Below are positions 1 to 12,381 of a DNA stretch of 64,000 nt, piece by piece. The stretch lies in assembly GCA_037349105.1 (NCBI GenBank), contig JAYJMM010000041.1, positions 3,534,001 to 3,598,000 of the forward strand, in the 5' to 3' direction. The stretch's first letter is position 1. Each line of letters starts with the position of its first letter. The notes beneath the pieces were generated by a model. The model did not search any database. It saw only the letters and a program-made list of their open reading frames with translations, and was not told the DNA's origin. The stretch is from Limnomonas spitsbergensis. Lineage: Eukaryota; Chlorophyta; Chlorophyceae; Chlamydomonadales. The position numbers and the translations under genes are program-made.

Positions 1-234
1 TCGGTGGAGCAGCCCCATAGTAGCCTCCTCAGGCTATTGGAAGCAATTAGTTTCAGAGAGGAAGCAGGGGGGGGTAGAATGTGTGTCGAGGGGTTTTAAT
101 CTGTGGTGATCATGACAACAATACGTTGTTAAGGTTTTAATAATAGCGAAGTTGTCATCATGGCTTGACGACACTCACAGAGATCAGGGGGACAAACTCC
201 GTACAGAAACCAACTGAATTCAAGCAGGCCGCAC

Positions 235-3200
235 CTAAGAAGCTACATGTCAAGGACTGGGAGTTCCAAGCGCAGCCCGTCTTGCTGTTTCCACACGTGT
301 CCTGCACATACGTAGATTATTCTTGAAGGATTTGCAGTTATAGGTTTCTTTAGGGTTGAGGCTCAAGGGTCCTAAGTGCTGGTTTGCAGCTCCTGGTTGG
401 GGTGCTCACAATGTGTCGCAGTAGGATGCCAGCCTCCCCTTGGTACCCGATGACATCATACAAGCAGCCAAGAAATGATTTGACATTTGGGACTAGCAGG
501 GTTTATGTCCATCAGCTCAAGAAGCTAAAGGACAGCCTCGTCCATGCCTGGGGGCAGGGGGCAGCAATGAAGCCCTGCTGCTTAGGCAATCGGCCGTAGG
601 CCGCTTGAGGTCCACTCCTTATAGGGCCAGTGGTGGCTGAAACAGTTAACACAAGACAGAGTGGTTCAAAACCTGGACCGAGGCCTGTAGCACTCCAGTA
701 GTCACCTTCATGAAGCATCGGGAGCAATCGGTGTTGCATTGAGCAGCAAGCTGGGTCTGGCAGAGGGTCCCATTCCAAGAGCAGCCCCCAGAGTAGTGGC
801 TGGCTGCACAGCTCGCTCCATCACCGCAGAGGTCGCAGCTTGAGTAGCAAGACGCAGCTTCACACGTTGCATTTTGCCATATACAGCCGCCTGGAAGGGG
901 ACTGGCGTAACAGCTGGTCGTGGAAGTGCAGGCCTTGCAATTTCCAGGGCATGTCAGGCTAAAAGGGACCGGCGGAGAGGGAGGGAACGGTGAGGGTGTG
1001 GGGGGTGAGGGTTGAGGCGGAGGCGGGGGTGAGGGTCTGGGTGGTACCGGGGGAGAGGGAGAGGGTTTAGGAGGCGCAGGGAAAGGCGGGGGTGGTGAAG
1101 GTGGAGGAAAAGGAGGAGGACTTGGAGGAGAAGGGCTAGGGGGTGGTGGTAAAGGGCTTGGTGGTGAAGGGCTTGGGGGTGGGGGTGAAGGGTCTGGGGG
1201 TGAAGGGCTTGGGGGTGGAGGGCTTGGGGGTGAAGGGCTTGGGGGTGGTGGTGAAGGACTCGGGGGTGAAGGGCTTGGTGGTGAAGGGCTTGGGGGGGGT
1301 GGTGAAGGGTCTGGTGGTGAAGGGCTTGGGGGTGGGGGTGAAGGGCTTGGGGGTGAAGGGCTTGGGGGTGAAGGGCTTGGGGGTGAAGGGCTTGGGGGTG
1401 AAGGGCTTGGGGGGGGTGGTGAAGGACTCGGGGGTGAAGGGCTTGGTGGTGAAGGGCTTGGGGGTGGTGGTGAAGGGTCCGGTGGTGAAGGGCTTGGGGG
1501 TGAAGGGTCTGGTGGTGAAGGACTTGGTGGTGAAGGGCTTGGGGGTGGTGGTGAAGGGCTTGGAGGTGAAGGGCTGGGTGGCGAAGGGTCTGGTGGTGAA
1601 GGGCTTGGTGGTGAAGGGCTTGAGGGTGGTGGTGAAGGGCTTGGAGATGAAGGGCTTGGAGGTAAAGGGCTTGGTGGTGAAGGGCTTGGTGGTGAAGGGC
1701 TTGGTGGTGAAGGGCTTGGGGGTGGTGGTGAAGGACTCGGGGGTGAAGGGCTTGGTGGTGAAGGGCTTGGGGGGGGTGGTGAAGGGTCTGGTGGTGAAGG
1801 GCTTGGGGGTGGGGGTGAAGGGTCTGGGGGTGAAGGGCTTGGGGGTGGAGGGCTTGGTGGTGAAGGGCTTGGGGGTGGTGGTGAAGGACTCGGGGGTGAA
1901 GGGCTTGGTGGTGAAGGGCTTGGGGGGGGTGGTGAAGGGTCTGGTGGTGAAGGGCTTGGGGGTGGGGGTGAAGGGTCTGGGGGTGAAGGGCTTGGGGGTG
2001 GAGGGCTTGGGGGTGAAGGGCTTGGGGGTGGTGGTGAAGGACTCGGGGGTGAAGGGCTTGGTGGTGAAGGGCTTGGGGGGGGGGGTGAAGGGTCTGGTGG
2101 TGAAGGGCTTGGGGGTGGGGGTGAAGGGCTTGGGGGTGAAGGGCTTGGGGGTGAAGGGCTTGGGGGTGGTGGTGAAGGACTCGGGGGTGAAGGGCTTGGT
2201 GGTGAAGGGCTTGGGGGTGGTGGTGAAGGGTCCGGTGGTGAAGGGCTTGGGGGTGAAGGGTCTGGTGGTGAAGGACTTGGTGGTGAAGGGCTTGGGGGTG
2301 GTGGTGAAGGGCTTGGAGGTGAAGGGCTGGGTGGCGAAGGGTCTGGTGGTGAAGGGCTTGGTGGTGAAGGGCTTGAGGGTGGTGGTGAAGGGCTTGGAGG
2401 TGAAGGGCTTGGAAGTAAAGGGCTTGGTGGTGAAGGGCTTGGTGGTGAAGGGCTTGGTGGTGAAGGGCTTGGGGGTGGTGGTGAAGGACTCGGGGGTGAA
2501 GGGCTTGGTGGTGAAGGGCTTGGGGGGGGGGGTGAAGGGTCTGGTGGTGAAGGGCTTGGGGGTGGGGGTGAAGGGTCTGGGGGTGAAGGGCTTGGGGGTG
2601 GAGGGCTTGGGGGTGAAGGGCTTGGGGGTGGTGGTGAAGGACTCGGGGGTGAAGGGCTTGGTGGTGAAGGGCTTGGGGGGGGTGGTGAAGGGTCTGGTGG
2701 TGAAGGGCTTGGGGGTGAAGGGTCTGGTGGTGAAGGACTTGGTGGTGAAGGGCTTGGGGGTGGTGGTGAAGGGCTTGGAGGTGAAGGGCTGGGTGGCGAA
2801 GGGTCTGGTGGTGAAGGGCTTGGTGGTGAAGGGCTTGAGGGTGGTGGTGAAGGGCTTGGAGATGAAGGGCTTGGAGGTAAAGGGCTTGGTGGTGAAGGGC
2901 TTGGTGGTGAAGGGCTTGGTGGTGAAGGGCTTGGGGGTGGTGGTGAAGGACTCGGGGGTGAAGGGCTTGGTGGTGAAGGGCTTGGGGGGGGTGGTGAAGG
3001 GTCTGGTGGTGAAGGGCTTGGGGGTGGGGGTGAAGGGTCTGGGGGTGAAGGGCTTGGGGGTGGAGGGCTTGGGGGTGAAGGGCTTGGGGGTGGTGGTGAA
3101 GGACTCGGGGGTGAAGGGCTTGGTGGTGAAGGGCTTGGGGGGGGTGGTGAAGGGTCTGGTGGTGAAGGGCTTGGGGGTGGGGTTGAAGGGTCTGGGGGTG

Positions 3201-6200
3201 AAGGGCTTGGGGGTGGAGGGCTTGGGGGTGAAGGGCTTGGGGGTGGTGGTGAAGGACTCGGGGGTGAAGGGCTTGGTGGTGAAGGGCTTGGGGGGGGTGG
3301 TGAAGGGTCTGGTGGTGAAGGGCTTGGGGGTGGGGGTGAAGGGCTTGGGGGTGAAGGGCTTGGGGGTGAAGGGCTTGGGGGTGGTGGTGAAGGACTCGGG
3401 GGTGAAGGGCTTGGTGGTGAAGGGCTTGGGGGTGGTGGTGAAGGGTCATGTGGTGAAGGGCTTGGGGGTGAAGGGTCTGGTGGTGAAGGACTTGGTGGTG
3501 AAGGGCTTGGGGGTGGTGGTGAAGGGCTTGGAGGTGAAGGGCTGGGTGGCGAAGGGTCTGGTGGTGAAGGGCTTGGTGGTGAAGGGCTTGTGGGTGGTGG
3601 TGAAGGGCTTGGAGGTGAAGGGCTTGGAGGTAAAGGGCTTGGTGGTGAAGGGCTTGGTGGTGAAGGGCTTGGTGGTGAAGGGCTTGGGGGTGGTGGTGAA
3701 GGACTCGGGGGTGAAGGGCTTGGTGGTGAAGGGCTTGGGGGGGGGGGTGAAGGGTCTGGTGGTGAAGGGCTTGGGGGTGGGGGTGAAGGGTCTGGGGGTG
3801 AAGGGCTTGGGGGTGGAGGGCTTGGGGGTGAAGGGCTTGGGGGTGGTGGTGAAGGGTCTGGTGGTGAAGGGCTTGGGGGGGGTGGTGAAGGGTCTGGTGG
3901 TGAAGGGCTTGGGGGTGGGGGTGAAGGGCTTGGGGGTGAAGGGCTTGGGGGTGGTGGTGAAGGACTCGGGGGTGAAGGGCTTGGTGGTGAAGGGCTTGGG
4001 GGTGGTGGTGAAGGGTCCGGTGGTGAAGGGCTTGGGGGTGAAGGGTCTGGTGGTGAAGGACTTGGTGGTGAAGGGCTTGGGGGTGGTGGTGAAGGGCTTG
4101 GAGGTGAAGGGCTGGGTGGCGAAGGGTCTGGTGCTGAAGGGCTTGGTGGTGAAGGGCTTGAGGGTGGTAGTGAAGGGCTTGGAGGTGAAGGTCTTGGAGG
4201 TAAAGGGCTTGGTGGTGAAGGGCTTGGTGGTGAAGGGCTTGGGGGTGGTGGTGAAGGACTCGGGGGTGAAGGGCTTGGTGGTGAAGGGCTTGGGGGGGGG
4301 GGTGAAGGGTCTGGTGGTGAAGGGCTTGGGGGTGGGGGTGAAGGGTCTGGGGGTGAAGGGCTTGGGGGTGGAGGGCTTGGGGGTGAAGGGCTTGGGGGTG
4401 GTGGTGAAGGACTCGGGGGTGAAGGGCTTGGTGGTGAAGGGCTTGGGGGGGGTGGTGAAGGGTCTGGTGGTGAAGGGCTTGGGGGTGGGGGTGAAGGGCT
4501 TGGGAGTGAAGGGCTTGGGGGTGGGGGTGAAGGACTCGGGGGTGAAGGGCTTGGTGGTGAATGGCTTGGGGGTGGTGGTGAAGGGTCCGGTGGTGAAGGT
4601 CTTGGGGGTGAAGGGTCTGGTGGTGAAGGACTCGGTGGTGAAGGTCTTGGGGGTGGTGGTGAAAGGCTTGGAGGTGAAGGGCTGGGTGGCGAAGGGTTTG
4701 TTGGTGAAGGGCTTGGTGGTGAAGGGCTTGAGGGTGGTGGTGAAGGGCTTGGAGGTGAAGGGCTTGGAGGTAAAGGGCGTGGTGGTGAAGGGCTTGGTGG
4801 TGAAGGGCTTGGTGGTGAAGGGCTTGGGGGTGGTGGTGAAGGACTTGGGGGTGAAGGGCTTGGTGGTGACGGCCTTGGGGAGGGTGGTGAAGGGTCTGGT
4901 GGTGAAGGGCTTGGGGGTGGGGATGAAGGGTCTGGGGGTGAAGGGCTTGGGGGTAAAGGGTTTGGGGGTGAAGGGCTTGGGAGTGAAGGACTTGGGGGTG
5001 GTGGTGAAGGACTCGGGGGTGAAGGGCTTGGTGGTGAAGGGCTTGGGGGTGGTGGTGAAGGGTCCGGTGGTGAAGGGCTTGGGGGTGAAGGGTCTGGTGG
5101 TGAAGGACTTGGTGGTGAAGGGCTGGGGGGTGGTGGTGAAGGGCTTGGAGGTGAAGGGCTTGGTGGAGGGTCTGGTGATGAAGGGCTTGGTGGTGAAGGG
5201 CTTGAGGGTGGTGGTGAAGGGCTTGGAGGTAAAGGGCTTGGTGGTGAAGGGCTTGGTGGTGAAGGGCTTGGTGGTGAAGGGCTTGGTGGTGAAGGGCTTG
5301 GTGGTGAAGGGCTTGGTGGTGAAGGGCTTGGTGGTGAAGGTACGGGAGAAGGTACTGGAGTGGGTGTGGGAGAGGGTACTGGAGAGGGTACTGGAGAGGA
5401 TACTGTAGAGGGTACTGGAGAGGGTGCGGGAGAGGGTACTGGAGAGGGTACTGGAGAGGATACTGTAGAGGGTACTGGAGAGGGTACTGGAGAGGATGCG
5501 GGAGAGGATACTGTAGAGGGTACTGGAGAGGGTACTGGAGAGGGTACTGGAGAGGGTACTGTAGAGAATACTGTAGAGGGTACTGGAGAGGGTACTGGGG
5601 AGGGTATTGGAGAGGGTACTGGAGAGGGTACTGGAGAGGATACTGGAGAGGATACTGGAGAGGGTACTGGAGAGGGTACTGGAGAGGGTACTGGAGAGGA
5701 TACTGTAGAGGGTACTGGAGAGGGTACTGGAGAGGGTACTGGAGAGGGTACTGGAGAGGGTACTGGAGAGGGTACTGGAGAGGGTACTGTAGAGGATGCT
5801 GGAGAGGGTACTGGAGAGGGTACTGGAGAGGATACTGTAGAGGGTACTGGAGAGGATACTGTAGAGGGTACTGGAGAGGATACTGGAGAGGATACTGGAG
5901 AGGTTACTGGAGAGGGTACTGTAGAGGGTACTGTAGAGGGTACTGGAGAGGGTGCTGTAGAGGGTGATGGAGAGGATACTGGAGAGGGTGCTGTAGAGGG
6001 TGATGGAGAGGGTGCTGTAGAGGGTGATGGAGAGGATACTGGAGAGGGTACTGTAGAGGGTGATGGAGAGGATACTGGAGAGGGTGATGGAGAGGATACT
6101 GGAGAGGATACTGGAGAGGATACTGGAAAGGGTACTGTAGAGGGTGATGGAGAGGATAATGGTGAGGGTGCTGTAGAGGGTGATGGAGAGGATACTGGAG

Positions 6201-9200
6201 AGGGTACTGTAGAGGGTGATGGAGAGGATACTGGAGAGGATACTGTAGAGGGTGATGGAGAGGATACTGGAGAGGGTACTGTAGAGGGTGATGGAGAGGA
6301 TACTGGAGAGGATACTGTAGAGGGTGATGGAGAGGATACTGGAGAGGGTACTGTAGAGGGTGATGGAGAGGATACTGGAGAGGGTACTGTAGAGGGTGAT
6401 GGAGAGGATACTGGAGAGGATACTGTAGAGGGTGATGGAGAGGATAATGGTGAGGGTGCTGTAGAGGGTGATGGAGAGGATACTGGAGAGGGTACTGTAG
6501 AGGGTGATGGAGAGGATACTGGAGAGGGTACTGTAGAGGGTGATGGAGAGGATACTGGAGAGGATACTGTAGAGGGTGATGGAGAGGATAATGGTGAGGG
6601 TGCTGTAGAGGGTGATGGAGAGGATACTGGAGAGGGTACTGTAGAGGGTGATGGAGAGGATACTGGAGAGGGTACTGTAGAGGGTGATGGAGAGGATACT
6701 GGAGAGGGTACTGTAGAGGGTGATGGAGAGGATACTGGAGAGGGTACTGTAGAGGGTGATGGAGAGGATACTGGAGAGGATTCTGTAGAGGGTGATGGAG
6801 AGGATACTGGAGAGGGTACTGTAGAGGGTGATGGAGAGGATACTGGAGAGGGTATTGTAGAGGGTGATGGAGAGGATAATGGTGAGGATACTGGAGAGGG
6901 TGATGGAGAGGATACTGGAAAGGGTACTGTAGAGGGTGATGGAGAGGATACTGGAGAGGGTACTGTAGAGGGTGATGGAGAGGATACTGGAGAGGATACT
7001 GTAGAGGGTGATGGAGAGGATACTGGAGAGGGTACTGTAGAGGGTGATGGAGAGGATACTGGAGAGGATACTGTAGAGGGTGATGGAGAGGATACTGGAG
7101 AGGATACTGGAGAGGATACTGGAGAGGATACTGGAGAGGATACTGGAGAGGATACTGGAGAGGGTGCTGTAGAGGGTGATGGAGAGGATACTGGAGAGGA
7201 TACTGGAGAGGGTGATGGAGAGGATACTGGAAAGGGTACTGTAGAGGGTGATGGAGAGGATACTGGAGAGGGTACTGGAGAGGGTGATGGAGAGGATACT
7301 GGAGAGGATACTGGAGAGGGTGCTGTAGAGGGTGATGGAGAGGATACTGGAGAGGGTACTGTAGAGGGTGATGGAGAGGATACTGGAGAGGATACTGGAG
7401 AGGGTGATGGAGAGGATACTGGAAAGGGTACTGTAGAGGGTGATGGAGAGGATACTGGAGAGGGTACTGTAGAGGGTGATGGAGAGGGTGATGGAGAGGA
7501 TACTGGAAAGGGTACTGTAGAGGGTGATGGAGAGGATACTGGAGAGGGTACTGGAGAGGATACTGGAAAGGGTACTGTAGAGGGTGATGGAGAGGATAAT
7601 GGTGAGGGTGCTGTAGAGGGTGATGGAGAGGATACTGGAGAGGGTACTGTAGAGGGTGATGGAGAGGATACTGGAGAGGGTGCTGGAGAGGATACTGGAG
7701 AGGGTGCTGTAGAGGGTGATGGAGAGGGAGCTAGAGAGGATACTGGAGAGGGTGCTGTAGAGGGTGATGGAGAGGATACTGGAGAGGGTACTGTAGAGGG
7801 TGATGGAGAGGGTACTGTAGAGGGTGATGGAGAGGATACTGGAGAGGGTGCTGTAGAGGGTGATGGAGAGGGAGCTAGAGAGGATACTGGAGAGGGTGCT
7901 GTAGAGGGTGATGGAGAGGATACTGGAGAGGGTACTGTAGAGGGTGATGGAGAGGGTACTGTAGAGGGTGATGGAGAGGGTACTGGAGAGGGTGATGGAG
8001 AGGGTACTGGAGAGGGTGCTGTAGAGGGTGATGGAGAGGATACTGGAGAGGGTACTGTAGAGGGTGATGGAGAGGGTACTGGAGAGGGTACTGGAGAGGG
8101 TACTGTAGAGGGTGATGGAGAGGGTACTGGAGAGGGTACTGGAGAGGGTGCTGTAGAGGGTGATGGAGAGGATACTGGAGAGGGTACTGTAGATGGTGAT
8201 GGAGAGGATACTGGAGAGGGTGCTGTAGAGGGTGATGGAGAGGATACTGGCGAGGGTACTGTAGAGGGTGAAGGAGAGGGTGCTGGAGAGGATACTGGAG
8301 AGGGTGCTGGAGAGGGTGATGGAGAGGGTACTGGAGAGGGTACTGGAGAGGGTGCTGTAGAGGGTGGTGGAGAGGATACTAGAGAGGGTACTGTAGAGGG
8401 TGATGGAGAGGATACTGGAGGTGAAGGGCTGGGTGGCGAAGGGTCTGGTGGTGAAGGGCTTGGTGGTGAAGGGCTTGAGGGTGGTGGTGAAGGGCTTGGA
8501 GGTGAAGGGCTTGGAGGTAAAGGGCTTGGTGGTGAAGGGCTTGGTGGTGAAGGGCTTGGTGGTGAAGGGCTTGGGGGTGGTGGTGAAGGACTCGGGGGTG
8601 AAGGGCTTGGTGGTGAAGGGCTTGGGGGTGGTGGTGAAGGGTCTGGTGGTGAAGGGCTTGAGGGTGGTGGTGAAGGGCTTGAGGGTGGTGGTGAAGGGCT
8701 TGAGGGTGGTGGTGAAGGGTTTGGTGGTGAAGGGCTTGAGGGTGGTGGTGAAGGGCTTGAGGGTGGTGGTGAAGGGTTTGGTGGTGAAGGGCTTGAGGGT
8801 GGTGGTGAAGGGCTTGAGGGTGGTGGTGAAGGGTTTGGTGGTGATGGGCTTGAGGGTGGTGGTGAAGGGTTTGGTGGTGAAGGGATTGAGGGTGGTGGTG
8901 AAGGGTTTGGTGGTGAAGGGATTGAGGGTGGTGGTGAAGGGTTTGGTGGTGAAGGGCTTGAGGATGGTGGTGAAGGATTTGGTGGCGAAGGGCTTGAGGG
9001 TGGTGGTGAAGGGCTTGAGGGTGGTGGTGAAGGGTTTGGTTGTGAAGGGCTTGAGGGTGGTGGTGAAGGGCTTGAGGGTGGTGGTGAAGGGTTTGGTGGT
9101 GAAGGGCTTGAGGGTGGTGGTGAAGGGCTTGAGGGTGGTGGTGAAGGGCATGAGGGTGGTGGTGAAGGGCTTGAGGGTGGTGGTGAAGGGTTTGGTGGTG

Positions 9201-12200
9201 AAGGGCTTGAGGGTGGTGGTGAAGGGCTTGAGGGTGGTGGCAAAGGGTTTGGTGGTGAAGGGCTTGAGGGTGGTGGTGAAAGGTTTGGTGGCGAAGGGTT
9301 TGGTGGTGAAGGGCTTGAGGGTGGTGGTGAAGTGCTTGAGGGTGGTGGTGAAGGGCTTGAGGGTGGTGGTGAAGGGCTTGAGGGTGGTGGTGAAGGGTTT
9401 GGTGGTGAAGGGCTTGAGGGTGGTGGTGAAGGGTTTGGTGGTGGTGAAGGGTTTGGTGGTGAAGGGCTTGAGGGTGGTGGTGAAGGGTTTGGTGGTGAAG
9501 GGCTTGAAGGTGGTGGTGAAGGGCTTGAGGGTGGTGGCGAAGGGTTTGGTGGTGAAGGGCTTGAGGGTGGTGGTGAAGGGTTTGGTGGTGAAGGGCTTGA
9601 GGGTGGTGGTGAAGGGCTTGAGGGTGGTGGTGAAGGGCTTGAGGGTGGTGGTGAAGGGCTTGAGGGTGGTGGTGAAGGGTTTGGTGGTGAAGGGCTTGAG
9701 GGTGGTGGTGAAGGGTTTGGTGGTGAAGGGCTTGAGGGTGGTCGTGAAGGATTTGGTGGTGAAGGGCTTGAGGGTGGTGGTGAAGGGCCTGAGGGTGGTG
9801 GTGAAGGGTTTGGTGGTGAAGGGCTTGAGGGTGGTGGTGAAGGGCTTGAGGGTGGTGGTGAAGGATTTGGTGGTGAAGGGCTTGAGGGTGGTGGTGAAGG
9901 GCTTGAGGGTGGTGGTGAAGGGCTTGAGGGTGGTGGTGAAGGGTTTGGTGGTGAAGGGCTTGAGGGTGGTGGTGAAGGGCTTGAGGGTGGTGGTGAAGGG
10001 TTTGGTGGTGAAGGGCTTGAGGGTGGTGGTGAAGGGCTTGAGGGTGGTGGTGAAGGGTTTGGTGGTGAAGGACTTGAGGGTGGTGGTGAAGTGCTTGAGG
10101 GTGGTGGCGAAGGGTTTGGTGGTGAAGGGATTGAGGGTGGTGGTGAAGGGTTTGGTGGTGAAGGGCTTGAGGGTGGTGGTGAAGGGTTTGGTGGTGAAGG
10201 GTTTGGTGGTGAAGGGCTTGAGGATGGGTAGGATGTGTTGGATGGTGGGGTTTCCAGGGATGGGTAGGATGTGTTTGACGGGGATGGGGAGGATGTTTTG
10301 GATGGGGATGGGGAGGATGTGTTGGACGGGGATGGGGAGGATGTGTTGGTCGGGGGTGGGTAGGATGTGTTGGTCGGGGGTGGGTAGGATGTGTTGGTCG
10401 GGGGTGGGTAGGATGTGTTGGACGGGAATGGGTTGGATGTGTTGGTCGGGGGTGGGTAGGATGTGTTGGTCGGGGGTGGGTAGGATGTGTTGGACGGGGG
10501 TGGGTAGGATGTGTTGGTCGGGGGTGGGTTGGATGTGTTGGTCGGGGGTGGGTAGGATGTGTTGGACGGGGATGGGTTGGATGTGTTGGTCGGGGGTGGG
10601 TAGGATGTGTTGGTCGGGGGTGGGTAGGATGTGTTGGTCGGGGGTGGGTAGGATGTGTTGGTCGGGGGTGGGTAGGATGTGTTGGACGGGGATGGGTTGG
10701 ATGTGTTGGTCGGGGGTGGGTAGGATGTGTTGGTCGGGGGTGGGTAGGATGTGTTGGTCGGGGGTGGGTTGGATGTGTTGGTCGGGGGTGGGTAGGATGT
10801 GTTGGACGGGAATGGGTTGGATGTGTTGGTCAGGGGTGGGTAGGATGTGTTGGTCGGGGTTGGGTAGGATGTGTTGGACGGGAATGGGTTGGATGTGTTG
10901 GTCAGGGGTGGGTAGGATGTGTTGGTCGGGGGTGGGTAGGATGTGTTGGACGGGGATGGGTAGGATGTGTTGGACGGGGATGGGTAGGATGTGTTGGATG
11001 GGGGTGGGTACGATGTGTTGGTCGGGGGTGGGTAGGATGTGTTGGTCGGGGGTGGGTAGGATGTGTTGGTCGGGGGTGGGTAGGATGTGTTGGTCGGGGG
11101 TGGGTAGGATGTGTTGGATGGGGATGGGTAGGATGTGTTGGTCGGGGGTGGGTAGGATGTGTTCGACGGGGATGGGTTGGATGTGTTGGTCGGGGGTGGG
11201 TAGGATGTGTTGGTCGGGGATGGGTTGGATGTGTTGGTCGGGGGTGGGTAGGATGTGTTGGTCGGGGGTGGGTAGGATGTGTTGGACGGGGGTAGGTAGG
11301 ATGTGTTGGTCGGGGGTGGGTAGGATGTGTTGGTCGGGGGTGGGTAGGATGTGTTGGTCGGGGGTGGGTAGGATGTGTTGGTCGGGGGTGGGTAGGATGT
11401 GTTGGACGGGGATGGGTAGGATGTGTTGGACGGGGGTGGGTAGGATGTGTTGGTCGGGGGTGGGTAGGATGTGTTGGTCGGGGGTGGGTAGGATGTGTTG
11501 GTCGGGGGTGGGTAGGATGTGTTGGACGGGAATGGGTTGGATGTGTTGGTCAGGGGTGGGTAGGATGTGTTGGTCGGGGGTGGGTAGGATGTGTTGGACG
11601 GGGATGGGTAGGATGTGTTGGACGGGGATGGGTAGGATGTGTTGGATGGGGGTGGGTACGATGTGTTGGTCGGGGGTGGGTAGGATGTGTTGGTCGGGGG
11701 TGGGTAGGATGTGTTGGTCGGGGGTGGGTAGGATGTGTTGGTCGGGGGTGGGTAGGATGTGTTGGATGGGGATGGGGAGGATGTGTTGGTCGGGGGTAGG
11801 TAGGATGTGTTAGACGGGGATGGGTTGGATGTGTTGGTCGGGGGTGGGTAGGATGTGTTGGACGGGGATGGGTTGGATGTGTTGGTCGGGGGTGGGTAGG
11901 ATGTGTTGGTCGGGGGTGGGTAGGATGTGTTGGACGGGGGTGGGTAGGATGTGTTGGACGGGGATGGGTTGGATGTGTTGGTCGGGGGTGGGTAGGATGT
12001 GTTGGTCGGGGGTGGGTAGGATGTGTTGGTCGGGGGTGGGTAGGATGTGTTGGACGGGGATGGGTTGGATGTGTTGGTCGGGGGTGGGTAGGATGTGTTG
12101 GACGCGGATGGGTAGGATGTGTTGGTCGGGGATGGGTTGGATGTGTTGGTCGGGGGTGGGTAGGATGTGTTGGACAGGGATGGGTAGGATGTGTTGGACG

Positions 12201-12381
12201 GGGATGGGTAGGATGTGTTGGACGGGGATGGGTAGGATGTGTTGGATGGGGATGGGTAGGATGTGTTGGATGGTGGGGTTCCTGGGGGAATGTAGGATGT
12301 GTTGGATGTGTTGGGTGGGGACTGTGCCATTGCACTCGCCATTACGCAAGCAAGCACGACGAGCAGCTCAAAACCAATCAT
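235..12381 (-). CDS. Giant secreted hydroxyproline-rich (extensin/pherophorin-like) cell-wall glycoprotein with Cys-rich PSI-like tail, 3'-partial
   Basis: The main exon runs 12381 to 706 (11,676 nt, 3,892 codons, no stop), followed by a GT-AG intron and a 67-nt exon (301-235) that continues in phase; the 3' end lies beyond the left edge. I chose the ATG at 12381 because it opens directly on a hydrophobic signal peptide ([19 protein letters not shown] then QSPP). The open frame upstream of it lacks an ATG. Domains in order: NTSYPPPT octapeptides rich in N-glycosylation sequons; [12 protein letters not shown] repeats; [12 protein letters not shown] repeats; [17 protein letters not shown] repeats; then a globular tail (last ~100 residues) with repeated C-x3-C-x2-C...GGC-x-W-x(3,4)-C units, resembling PSI/plexin-type modules. 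Pro/Ser-rich repeats of this kind are typical of hydroxyproline-rich wall or matrix proteins of green algae and plants. The family is recognised; the specific role is inferred. Confidence 0.85.
1120..5340 (-). repeat. Coding minisatellite block 4: [17 protein letters not shown] repeats
   Basis: The fourth and largest repeat domain, built from 9-15-bp subunits encoding [10 protein letters not shown] and DPSPP. Subunits are arranged in long, nearly identical higher-order copies of several hundred bp, visible as recurring strings such as [19 protein letters not shown]. This points to recent unequal exchange or slippage. The DNA plus strand is extremely G-rich throughout. Confidence 0.88.
5341..8419 (-). 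repeat. Coding minisatellite block 3: [12 protein letters not shown] repeats
   Basis: The third repeat domain. The 9- and 12-bp subunits build higher-order units encoding [12 protein letters not shown] and [10 protein letters not shown]. Ser-Pro dipeptides without Pro runs suggest arabinogalactan-type rather than extensin-type glycosylation. That follows the general Hyp-contiguity rule and is inference here. Confidence 0.88.
8420..10229 (-). repeat. Coding minisatellite block 2: [12 protein letters not shown] repeats
   Basis: The second repeat domain of the giant wall protein. Units of 15-18 bp, in several higher-order arrangements, encode alternating [10 protein letters not shown] and NPSPPP. 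It has sharp borders with the 24-bp block (about 10,230) and the next block (about 8,420). Confidence 0.88.
10230..12320 (-). repeat. Coding minisatellite block 1: 24-bp NTSYPPPT/S repeats
   Basis: This is the N-terminal repeat domain of the giant wall protein. Tandem 24-bp units encode eight residues ([24 protein letters not shown] variants). Every unit carries an N-T-S sequon, so the region could be densely N-glycosylated as well as hydroxyproline-glycosylated. Because the unit is a multiple of three, all frames stay open and produce long antisense shadow ORFs. Confidence 0.9.

Noticed and set aside
954..3449. Minus-strand His/Gln/Leu-rich ORF and Thr/Lys/Pro- or Ser/Leu/Thr-rich ORF (3,446-9,151)
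   Set aside because: Alternative frames over the same repeats. The frame with signal peptide and Cys-rich tail is the one spanning the whole region.
1143..5408. Long plus-strand ORFs of Gly/Val/Lys- or Gly/Glu-rich repeats (also 3,590-10,231, 8,400-11,813, 25,291-28,446, 28,382-30,178)
   Set aside because: They are antisense shadows of the minus-strand Pro/Ser-repeat genes. Repeat units that are multiples of three keep every frame open, and these frames lack a signal peptide or unique domain.
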